The position numbers and the translations under genes are program-made. The notes beneath the pieces were generated by a model. It made no database searches and had not been told where the DNA came from. It saw only the letters and a program-made list of their open reading frames with translations. From NCBI GenBank assembly GCA_016722075.1, contig JADKGW010000001.1, positions 744,001 to 808,000 of the forward strand: a DNA stretch of 64,000 bases. Reading direction: 5' to 3'. The DNA comes from Candidatus Kouleothrix ribensis (GTDB lineage: Bacteria > Chloroflexota > Chloroflexia > Chloroflexales > Roseiflexaceae). Shown piece after piece: positions 56,138 to 63,991 of the stretch (position 1 is the first letter of the stretch; every line of letters starts with the position of its first letter).

Positions 56138-56773
56138 TCAAGGAATTGCCTCGAGTTTTATGACGTCAGGGAGGGCTCCTGGCGTAAGATCAATCGCTTG
56201 CTCATATCGCTGATAGCCTTTCGTTTCTACAATTATCCTCGCAGGCCTGCCAACACGATGCGAGTCAATCATCATCCGAGTGTAGCCATTATTGTCAGTA
56301 AACGTATCTAGCGGAGCTATATCCGCCATCTCGATGGTGACTTTTGCATTAGGGAGATTGTTACTTGTATCTTTATCTTGCACACGGACTTGGTATTGAA
56401 AACTACGTTCTGAGCTAGAACTGTCCGTGCCATTGAGTTTCATCAAGCCAATCAGCGCCGCAATGATGGTAGCAGCCGCAGCTATCAGCGCGACGAGTAT
56501 TTGAGGATTCAGCTGCTTTCGCGGGCGCGATGCGACGGAGGCGTGATCAGGAGCGGATTCGGTATCGTCAGGGTGATCATCGACGGCTGCACCCCACTGA
56601 CGGAGGGCGTCTTTAGTGCGACCGATCTGCTTGCGAGCTTCATCAATTCCGTGAGCGACACCGGGAGGCGCCAGCACACTCATTTGTGCTCGCTGCCGAA
56701 GATACACTGCCAGTGTACGTCGATGGGTTTCCAGAAGAGATAGCTGGTTCTGAATCTCTTCCTGGGTTGGCAT
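56138..56773 (-). CDS. effector-associated-type domain, membrane helix and regulatory-like domain
   Basis: 211 residues with a GAGGA ribosome-binding site. Residues 8-68 form the helical domain (LSLLETHRRTLAVYLRQRAQ and PPGVAHGIDEARKQIGRTKD, ending AAVDDHPDD), a pattern I associate with Chloroflexota proteins fused to NTPases, proteases or TIR domains. A membrane helix at about 88-108 and an external CarboxypepD_reg-like sandwich (SFQYQVRVQDKDTSNNLPNA to GALPDVIKLEAI) follow. It could carry a signal between the surface and a cytoplasmic partner. The next gene encodes a lipoprotein with the same external domain. Confidence 0.75.
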   Translation of the reverse strand: MPTQEEIQNQLSLLETHRRTLAVYLRQRAQMSVLAPPGVAHGIDEARKQIGRTKDALRQWGAAVDDHPDDTESAPDHASVASRPRKQLNPQILVALIAAAATIIAALIGLMKLNGTDSSSSERSFQYQVRVQDKDTSNNLPNAKVTIEMADIAPLDTFTDNNGYTRMMIDSHRVGRPARIIVETKGYQRYEQAIDLTPGALPDVIKLEAIP

Positions 56774-57071
56774 ACGTCGGTCCTCTGGTCAGGCAGATCG
56801 GCTGTCTGGTAAGCCTATTATATCATTATTGTCGATAGATGCAATGTTCTTTTTGCCAAGTCGATTACAGTACTGGAGATATGAATTGGGCATGCTGCGC
56901 TGGCGTCCAATTTGGATGGATAGGTCTGATTTTACCGCACACTACGATCTGGCCTGGTACGCTGACGCTGTTTCTCGATTGGCATGCGCGATGGGATGGC
57001 CTGTGGAAGCGGATATGCCGGGCGCGGATTGCCACTGAGATCAGTAACCAGAGAAGAGGTGGCACTGTGCG
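56774..57071 (-). other. 298-bp cassette leader
   Basis: Upstream of the effector-associated/lipoprotein pair. A plus-strand frame from 56839 (MQCSFCQVDYSTGDMNWACC...) runs into attC 57; it has Cys and Trp but no ribosome-binding site and I do not call it a gene. Confidence 0.4.
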
Positions 57072-57198
57072 GCCCAACGGGTTGCCCATCAGCCGCGCCC
57101 CTGCGAGAATAACATCGCTAGATCGGGAAAACGGTTTTCAAAAAACGCCCGATCTTGAGCGCCCCAGCAGGGGCGTCGGCTGCATGGGCGTGTTAGCC
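57072..57198 (-). repeat. attC 57 (GCCCAAC...GTTAGCC)
   Basis: 127 bp, apparently identical to attC 18. Confidence 0.95.
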
Positions 57199-57220
57199 CG
57201 CAGGCTAGGCTATGGTTTAA

Positions 57221-57733
57221 TCATGGATCGCTAAACAAGGCATTTATATCTGCCACGATGCCTTCAAGAAAGGTCATAGTTATTCCAGGTGTAAAGATAG
57301 ATTGACTGGTTGAATGCGAGGCTCTATTGCGCAGTTGACGGATGGCGTGCCACTTATCAGCATCACTCTGCGGAATCACGCCGTGCCGAACCAGCGCGTT
57401 GATACGGTTGTTAAAGGTGCGCTCCCGCGATAAACCACATTGATGAGATTTATGGGTGACAGCTGCATCGACAACGCGGAATAATTGCTCGGTAGCAAGC
57501 GTGTAGAGCGGATAGAAAAAGTAGCCATACGCCAACGCGCCACGCGCGACCTCGAACAAATCGTGGACCTCAGATGGCACTATAGCGGCCAGTTTCGGCG
57601 TGAGGATAAACTCCAGCCAATCCTCACCAGTCATGGCAACAAAGGTTCCATCGGGAGAAACTCTCCCAAACAGCTTCGACGTTTCGTCTGCTTCCAGCCA
57701 ATTTGTCGTTGTAAGGCGCTTGAAATTGAGCAT
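57221..57733 (-). CDS. HEPN-like protein, copy 2
   Basis: 170 residues; one substitution relative to 17941-18453 (LTPKLAA for LTPRLAA). The Rx4H motif and the whole leader are unchanged, and identity extends over about 800 bp including attC 57. Copy-number increase of a potential toxin without damage suggests that it is tolerated or kept silent. Confidence 0.75.
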   Translation of the reverse strand: MLNFKRLTTTNWLEADETSKLFGRVSPDGTFVAMTGEDWLEFILTPKLAAIVPSEVHDLFEVARGALAYGYFFYPLYTLATEQLFRVVDAAVTHKSHQCGLSRERTFNNRINALVRHGVIPQSDADKWHAIRQLRNRASHSTSQSIFTPGITMTFLEGIVADINALFSDP

Positions 57734-57863
57734 AACTATCAGCGTTTAACAGACCATAACATGTTGATGATGCAGGGTATTGTACTGCGAATAGAGGACA
57801 AGCACGGTAGTTGAAGTGAGACTCTAGTTTCTTCTCGATTGGCACAGGCTGTCATTGCCTGCG

Positions 57864-57992
57864 GGCTAACGCCTGGCGCATCAGCCGCGCCGCCACGATA
57901 GATCGGGACTGCGTTCCTGTTGATTCCAACGTTCAAAATTGGCCCGATCTCGTCGACGCGCAGCGGCGTCGGGCTGCATGCGCATGTTGGGC
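57864..57992 (-). repeat. attC 58 (GGCTAAC...GTTGGGC)
   Basis: 129 bp. The loop follows attC 4 rather than attC 22, although the adjoining cassette is a copy of the one at 20598. Confidence 0.92.
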
Positions 57993-58044
57993 CGGTGGCC
58001 CAGCCAGGTCATTCATTTGCAAAGAGTCAGTATTTCCCGTTTCG

Positions 58045-58467
58045 CTATTGTGATTGTTTCGCTCTGTCTTGTATTGACGTGAGCCATTGTCCATAGCATG
58101 CGTGTTGTTCGTAAACGGTTGCCGGTTCTACATCTGGTTCACTCGTGAAAATATCTACAAGATCGATCGTGCGCGCATATTGTCCGAGCTTGAGTTTATA
58201 GGCACGCAATCCTTGCCCCATATCACGCCCCATGCCCAAAGGATAGACACAACGGCTTGCTCCATAACAGAGCAGTTGAATCTGATTGCGCTCTAGCTGT
58301 ACACGGATCTGAGCGAGCGCCTCAAAATAATCTGTTGCTTCGGCGGAGAACGGAGTTTGATGCAGGAGAAGTGCCAAGAAACAGCGTTCACTATCCTCGT
58401 CGTAAGAAAGCTGCGCATTCTGGATAGTGCCATCAGTGAAACGGGTTGGGATAAGAATGCTTGTCAT
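58045..58467 (-). CDS. conserved hypothetical protein, 140 aa, copy 2
   Basis: Paralogue of 20650-21072 with about four substitutions (YPLGMG for YPSGMG, TSEPDVEPATVYEQHACYGQ for TSGPDVEPATVSEQHACYEQ) and no indels. Here it directly follows the HEPN cassette, whereas at the first locus three cassettes lie between the two. Confidence 0.65.
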   Translation of the reverse strand: MTSILIPTRFTDGTIQNAQLSYDEDSERCFLALLLHQTPFSAEATDYFEALAQIRVQLERNQIQLLCYGASRCVYPLGMGRDMGQGLRAYKLKLGQYARTIDLVDIFTSEPDVEPATVYEQHACYGQWLTSIQDRAKQSQ

Positions 58468-58573
58468 AAGCTACGCCTGTCGAAAACGTCATGCAACACG
58501 TGGATAGAGAAAGAATCGGATTGTAGAAAGCGGTAGAAAGCTGTGCCTGTGGGACAGGAATGATTGGACACCG

Positions 58574-58680
58574 GCCCAACGGCTTGGCGTTCAGTTGCCG
58601 CCGAGGCGCGCCGCTGAGCACATTCAAAATGCCAACGATCTCGCGCGCCGAAGGCGGTCAACTGCAACGCCGTGTTAGCC
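58574..58680 (-). repeat. attC 59 (GCCCAAC...GTTAGCC)
   Basis: 107 bp; its right core supplies the stop codon of the HEPN gene of the next cassette. Confidence 0.9.
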
Positions 58681-59024
58681 TGCCGTAGCGTCTGTTTCCT
58701 CTTCAGGAGTATCTATAGCTGGTTTTTGGTTTGGGTAATCTCTCATAGGCCATCCTGGCACTGAATAATCTGAATATTTCCCATTATACTCAATTGCATG
58801 AAATATAATACTGTAAAACAAGCCGAGGACTATATGATATAGATTGAGAAATTTTTGCAGAGAGTTTGCTGAAAGGGCGCCCCCATGAGCAAGTTTATTT
58901 CGTAGCCTTTTCCAAGCTTGAATCTGATCTCTACTGACGATTCCCTGTTTCGATAATTGGAGTAGTCTTGAAGTGGCACTGACTTCGTGTAATCTGTCAA
59001 TCGATCCTTTCAGACGTTTTGTTA

Positions 59025-59990
59025 GGCTCTTTCTGCCAATCCGTTTTCCGATATTATGTCGGCACGACGGCACGTGTCAGGAGGCGAAGATACCGTTCGA
59101 TGAACGCCAACTTGATCAACCCGAGATAGTTGAGCGCCAATTTCTCGTAGCGTGTCGCGACCGCGCGACACTCTTTCAGCCACCCTACGCACTGTTCGAT
59201 GCCGCTGCGCCGGCGATACTGTTCACGGTCATAGCCGATTGGGCGCCCACGCTTGCGTTTTCCCTTGTGCTGTTTAGGCGGAATGATCGGCTTGATCCCG
59301 CGCAACCGCAAGAAATGGCGGATGCGCTGGGCATCATAAGCTCGGTCGGCTGCCAAGCGACAAGGCCGTCGCCGCACTCGGCCGCTTGCACGCTCAATGG
59401 CAACGTGCTCCATAATCGTTTCGACCTGGGTCGATTCGTGGGTCTGTCCAGGCGTGAGACAGGCATCGAGCGGGATGCCGTTGCCATCGCTGAGCAGATG
59501 GATTTTGGTGCTAAAGCCGCCCACCGAGCGGCCAAGCGCGTGGTTGCCGGGTTCGACCTCACCGTCTGGCCCACTCTTTTCGGCGCCAGCAGCGACACGA
59601 TGCGCACGGACGATTGTGCCATCCAGTGACCACTGCTCCCAGTCGATTGCACCATGTGCATCCAGTTTGGTTTGGAGCACCTTGAGGATGCGATCCCAAA
59701 TGCCGTTGCGTCGCCAGGAAACGTAGCGGTCATAGATCGTCTTCCAGTTGCCGTAGCGCTCAGGAATGTCGAGGCCAGGCGGCGCCGGCATGCAGTCGCC
59801 AGAAAATGCCGTTAAGAATCGGACGGTGCGGGTCATAAGGATGGCCGACCTTTCCATCATTAATCGGCAAAAAGGGTTCAATCAGCAGATAGTGTTCGTC
59901 AGAGAGTTCGTAGCGTGCCATCAGTGCTCCGGTTTCATTATGGTAAACCTGAAGTGTACCACAACCGAAACCGGATTGGCAGAAAGAGCC
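59025..59990 (-). mobile_element. IS5-family element
   Basis: 966 bp, TA duplication at 59023-59024 and 59991-59992, terminal inverted repeats GGCTCTTTCTGCCAATCCG with one later mismatch. Confidence 0.93.
59054..59921 (-). pseudogene. IS5-family transposase, frameshifted near 59785
   Basis: ATG at 59921 (MARYELSDEHYLLIEPFLPI). After LHAGAAW the frame must shift by one base to reach DIPERYGNWKTIYDRY. The rest is complete: SLDGTIVRAHRVAAG (D), CRLAADRAYDAQ (D) and RRSGIEQCVGWLKECR (E). This could be a recent mutation or the two-ORF layout known from the IS427 subgroup, which uses frameshifting. Confidence 0.88.
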
Positions 59991-61144
59991 TAAATGCTCT
60001 GGGCCTCCCCAATCTGCAAGGAATTCTTGGACTCTACCTACCCACTCCTCATCCTCAGCAGAGATATTGTTTTCGATGTCTATTACGTGAGCTAGAATGC
60101 TTTCTATTGCGACGCATAGAATCAATGAGCGTGTTTCGACTGCTCCCGCGCCAGAGATGCCTACTGCACGAATTTGAGCAGAGATCGGATGGATTTTATC
60201 TTTGTGAGAGTATTTAAGTATATAGCGCAAATAGTACGTGAATAAAAGAATGAACCACTCTGTATTACTAAGATCGATCCAAATGGGAGGATTAATTCGA
60301 TATTTAAGATGATCGGCTTGTCTTGATCTGATAACGATATGTCTTTTTCCATTACTAGTCTTGATCATTGTTGACCAGTTGATGGGCCTAGCTAGGACAA
60401 ATTGCAGCCCTTCAACTATGTGGGTTTCAAAGTTGGGCGAAAATTGATGTTCCTTTGAGACAACAGTCAAGATGAGATTATCTTGTTCCTTGCGTGCAGT
60501 GATTGTCATTCCAATGGCTTCAAATTTTAGAACATCTAGGTGTGCTGACTTAGACTCGTTTCCTGCTACACTCTTGCTGGTAATTGTTTTGTTATTGAAT
60601 GGGATTTTAACGTCGTGAAAAAACTCAAGATACAGGAAATCACCATCTCGCTTGTGAGTTGCAACATAGACCATTTCTGTTATGGTGCCAGAACAAATGG
60701 TGCCTTCATCGTGAACATCTGTGTCCGGGTCAATGCGAGTGCTAACCCATTCGCGGTCCTTAAGATCAACCACATTTAACTTGTAAAATTTTGTCTCCGG
60801 CACAATCGTTCCTGGCTGAACGCTCATGGCGTCCGCAAAATCCTGAAAAATCAGATCAGCGTCAATGATTTCTTGAGCATACAAAGTAAAATGCAATTGA
60901 CCATTGGGCGATTGCTTGATCAGCCCTGGCCCTGTAAATACTAAACCTCCCTGCTTCATCTGTTCAAGCCGCATCTTAAGACAATGTAACTCAAACTTAC
61001 CTTCTCGGAGGGCTGTCAGTTCGTCACTACTGAGCGATGCGTAATTGCTAGAAATTTCCGGCATAGTTCAGTTCCGTTGAGGTTAAATCCTGATTTGATA
61101 ATCAATATTCTATCATATTCGCAAGCACGGACAATGATGAGGCG

Positions 61145-61245
61145 GGCTAACGGATTGCGCATCAGCCGCCGCGAGCGCGGCACGCGATTGGTGAAATCGT
61201 TGCAATCTCGCGCGCGAAGCGGTCGGCTGGATGCGCGTGTTGGGT
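61145..61245 (-). repeat. attC 60 (GGCTAAC...GTTGGGT)
   Basis: 101 bp, the shortest complete site; right arm GGCTGGATGCGC. Confidence 0.9.
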
Positions 61246-61311
61246 GGCTACTTTGAGGCGACATTTCGCCGGAGTTCTTCTGAGAGTGTTTGTTGCGATG
61301 AGTTTCGATTG

Positions 61312-61767
61312 TCAGTCAAACGTCTTTCGCTCAACTCGTTGTACCGTGTTCATCTCTTCTGCCCAAACCCATCCATCGAGACCATAACTGGCAGAAATTA
61401 AAAATGCTTGTATGTGTTTTGCTTCCAAGGTCGCAAAGAGGTCATCCAATGTGGTGTATGGACAAGGCCAGCCATAATTTGTCAGACGCTCGAACAGTTC
61501 TGGGACAAGCTCATAGGTGCTTTTGAGATCTGATTGTTCGATGTCAAAAAGAATGCTGTTTGGCAACTCGTTTTCAAAATAATGTGCGACTACGCCGGTA
61601 AACACAACATCGGTATACTCAATCGAAGGGCTGTCTAGGAATTCGGTATAAAACGTGATCGTGTATGAACGGCTTTGATCTTGATCGTTCATCACCGCAT
61701 ACCCGTACAAGATATTGTCGTGAATGGATATTTGCAAGGTGCGCTGGTTCCTTTTCACGAGAGGCAT
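61312..61767 (-). CDS. hypothetical protein, 151 aa
   Basis: Start taken at MPLVKRNQRTLQ (61767); the frame continues upstream into attC 61, where it only reads attC sequence. The N-terminal half looks beta-rich (LQISIHDNILYGYAVMNDQD, SYTITFYTEFLDSPSIEYTD), the C-terminal half helical with LTNYGWPCPYTTLDDLFATL. It resembles small immunity-type proteins in composition, but I do not recognise a family. AT-rich relative to its surroundings. Confidence 0.6.
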   Translation of the reverse strand: MPLVKRNQRTLQISIHDNILYGYAVMNDQDQSRSYTITFYTEFLDSPSIEYTDVVFTGVVAHYFENELPNSILFDIEQSDLKSTYELVPELFERLTNYGWPCPYTTLDDLFATLEAKHIQAFLISASYGLDGWVWAEEMNTVQRVERKTFD

Positions 61768-61828
61768 CTTCTTGCCAAGTCTACCAAACGTGGAGCATCG
61801 CGTCAGCAAAAGGTGGTGATGGGTAGCC

Positions 61829-61956
61829 ACCCAACGCTTGCGTTCAGCCGCGCCGCCACGCATAGGCCGGGAAAGCGCTATAGCTGATTGTACCACATGA
61901 AATCGGCCCGATCTTACTCGACGCGCAGCGGCGTCGGCTGCAACGCATTGTTGGGC
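61829..61956 (-). repeat. attC 61 (ACCCAAC...GTTGGGC)
   Basis: 128 bp; arms TTGCGTTCAGCC and GGCTGCAACGCA. Confidence 0.9.
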
Positions 61957-61970
61957 GCGTGCATCAAGTG

Positions 61971-62104
61971 GTATCCGTTCAGGGGGGGCAGCAAAAGGTT
62001 GGCTTTCTGGTGCGGAATTACTCTCAGGTTGTCGTCACAATACGTGCAATTCTGCGCGATGCAACCGCATTCCAGCGCCATTTTCACACCCGCTGAACGG
62101 ATAC
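61971..62104. mobile_element. 134-bp MITE with target duplication
   Basis: Related to 34826-34959 end to end, with ends GTATCCGTTCAGGGG / CGCTGAACGGATAC. Flanked by CATCAAGTG at 61962-61970 and 62105-62113, a 9-bp direct repeat. Confidence 0.92.
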
Positions 62105-62158
62105 CATCAAGTGCGTCAGCTTGCGCAAGGATAATCTCCTTCGGCTGACCTTAAATGC

Positions 62159-62872
62159 TTATACAGTGGTACTTGTGTCGCGAAGGTCAAATACCAGGGC
62201 GCGAATCACCTCGACGACGAGTTCAGGTTGATCGAACACGATCCCGTGCCCACTCTGTTCCGCGATAATCTGCTGGCCGCGAGCACTTTGCTGGACCAGG
62301 TCGCGTTGGAGGTCTGCCCAAACAGCGCCAACAACGGTTTGACGACCGCGCGAGATAACTCGTAGCGGGATCGTGGGAAGCGGTGGAGCGTTCCGCAGCT
62401 GCTGTGCGGTGGACGGCCAATCGACTGCGGCGAGGTGTGTTGCAATTTCTTCTTCTAATGCGGCGCCATGGCGTGGATCCGACTGATAAAAGCGCGGTAC
62501 CTGATCCCAATGCATGGAGTCCAATAGAATTAATCCGGCGGTCAGGGCCGGATGCGTTCGAGCGAAGAGTTGCATGATCGCACCACCAAAGGATGCGCCA
62601 ACAAGTAGGAAGGGTGGCGCCGTTTGCGTCTGCGCCAATACGGTATGCAGATCAGCGACGAGTTGGCGGCCGCTGACGGGCTCAGGAAACGGGTCGCTTT
62701 GGCCAGTCCCTGCACGATCATACCGACAGGCATGTGTGAAAGCCGTTACCGCCGACCAAAGCGGTGCCCAAGCATCTGTGCCGGCCCCACCAAAGGCATC
62801 AAACACGACGGTGGGGGTGCCGATTCCTGCAAACTCGGCGGCAATGCGGCGTCCTCCAATATTGATAAACAT
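62159..62872 (-). CDS. alpha/beta-hydrolase
   Basis: 237 residues from the ATG at 62872, preceded by AAGGAG. Fold markers: oxyanion region VVFDAFGGAGTDAWAPLW, YDRAGTGQSDP, nucleophile elbow LLVGASFGGAIMQL (Ser of GASFG), acid region after PLRVISRGR, and the catalytic His in AEQSGHGIVFDQPELV. It is close in form to prolyl-aminopeptidase/haloperoxidase-type hydrolases. Substrate unknown. The MITE sits between its stop and attC 61. Confidence 0.9.
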   Translation of the reverse strand: MFINIGGRRIAAEFAGIGTPTVVFDAFGGAGTDAWAPLWSAVTAFTHACRYDRAGTGQSDPFPEPVSGRQLVADLHTVLAQTQTAPPFLLVGASFGGAIMQLFARTHPALTAGLILLDSMHWDQVPRFYQSDPRHGAALEEEIATHLAAVDWPSTAQQLRNAPPLPTIPLRVISRGRQTVVGAVWADLQRDLVQQSARGQQIIAEQSGHGIVFDQPELVVEVIRALVFDLRDTSTTV

Positions 62873-63019
62873 TCCGGGCTCCTTTGCGTGCGCATGTATG
62901 GCGACGACGCGGGCGGCTGCTACGATACTCCACACTTCAGGTGGGTCGCGCAGAGTAACATAGTGCTTCTGGATCGATTAGAACATGTGAGGGAATTTCT
63001 TGATGTGGTTGACCAACGC

Positions 63020-63147
63020 GCCCAACGCGCTGCGCATCAGCCGCGCCGCCACGATAGATCGGGATCGTCTTCACGCCATGATACCACGGAAAATGGCCAC
63101 GATCTCGGTCGCCGGAACGGCGTCAGGCCTGATCGCGCTGGTTGGGC
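63020..63147 (-). repeat. attC 62 (GCCCAAC...GTTGGGC)
   Basis: 128 bp; the right arm is altered to GGCCTGATCGCGC, which weakens pairing with GCGCATCAGCC. Confidence 0.88.
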
Positions 63148-63504
63148 GGCACCACGCCGGAGGGCCGCGCTGACCTGCCGGATGTGCTGGCGCCCGAGGG
63201 CGGTGCCTGGCATGCCGTCCGAGGGCATTCCTCCACAACGCGGTTGGACGCGATGGCGGTCGCATGCCTTCCCTGGGATGGCGCCCGAGGGCGCTGCCGG
63301 CGATTGCGTTCCCACGCGCTGGCGGTCGGATGCGTGGCCTGGGATGGTGTTCGCGGGCGTTGCCGGTGCTGGCCTGTCCAGGCAGGGGATGCGTGCCCTG
63401 CGATAGCGGTCGGATGCCCGATTCACACGGGTTGGCGATCAGGCTGCAGCAATCACGGGGTTGAATCGAGCGCTGGTCTTCAATCGCATGGGTTGCTCGT
63501 GCCC
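63148..63504 (-). repeat. ORF-less repeat cassette, copy 25
   Basis: 357 bp; near-duplicate of copy 21. Confidence 0.88.
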
Positions 63505-63633
63505 GCCCAACGCCTGGCGCATCAGCCGCGCCGCCCCGATAGGTTGGGAACGTCTTCACGCCATGATAGCACGAATAATCGGCACGATCTCGCTCGACGC
63601 GCAGCGGCGTCGGGCTGCATGCGCTGGTTGGGC
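63505..63633 (-). repeat. attC 63 (GCCCAAC...GTTGGGC)
   Basis: 129 bp; loop CCATGATAGCACGAATAATC and CTCGACGCGCAGC stem. Confidence 0.92.
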
Positions 63634-63991
63634 GGCACCACGCCGGATGCACGCGCTGACCTGCCAGCCATGTTGGCGCCCGAGGGCGATGCCTGGCATG
63701 ACACCCGAGGGCGTTCCGCTTCAGCGATGGTGGACGCAATGACGGTCGCATGCGTTCCCCGTGATGGCGTGCGAGGGCGCTGCCGGCGATTCCGTTCCCA
63801 CCGCGACGGCCGTCGGATGCGTGGCCTGGGATGGCGTTCGCGGGCGTTCCCCGTGCTGGCCTGTCCACGCACTGGATGCGTTGCCCGTGATGGCGCGCGG
63901 ATGCCCGATTCGCGCGCGTTGGCGGTCGGGCCGCAGCAATCACGGGGTTGAATCATGCGCTGACCGTTCATCGCATGGGTTGCTCGTGCCC
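63634..63991 (-). repeat. ORF-less repeat cassette, copy 26
   Basis: 358 bp; near-duplicate of copy 23. Confidence 0.88.

Larger units (their letters stand above)
58675..61064 (-). pseudogene. HEPN-domain protein gene (ApeA-like layout), split by IS5
   Basis: Removing IS5 (59025-59990) with one TA joins ...WGGPEHL to TKRLKGSIDRLH... in frame, giving 473 residues with the stop inside attC 59. The N-terminal 220 residues are beta-rich; then come SGAGAVETRSLILCVAIESILAHV and, near the C-terminus, WKRLRNKLAHGG with R399-x4-H404, the HEPN catalytic signature. A beta-rich N-terminus with a C-terminal HEPN is the layout of ApeA-type anti-phage proteins; homology to them is not shown. The IS removes the HEPN motif from the main frame. 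Confidence 0.75.

Noticed and set aside
56839..57234. A 131-codon plus-strand frame in the leader of the lipoprotein cassette.
   Set aside because: No ribosome-binding site, opposite polarity, and the second half only translates attC 57.
59760..61064. A 434-aa fusion of a hypothetical protein with an IS5 transposase start.
   Set aside because: The fusion is produced by the IS5 insertion; the joint at TTA/GGC is the IS end.
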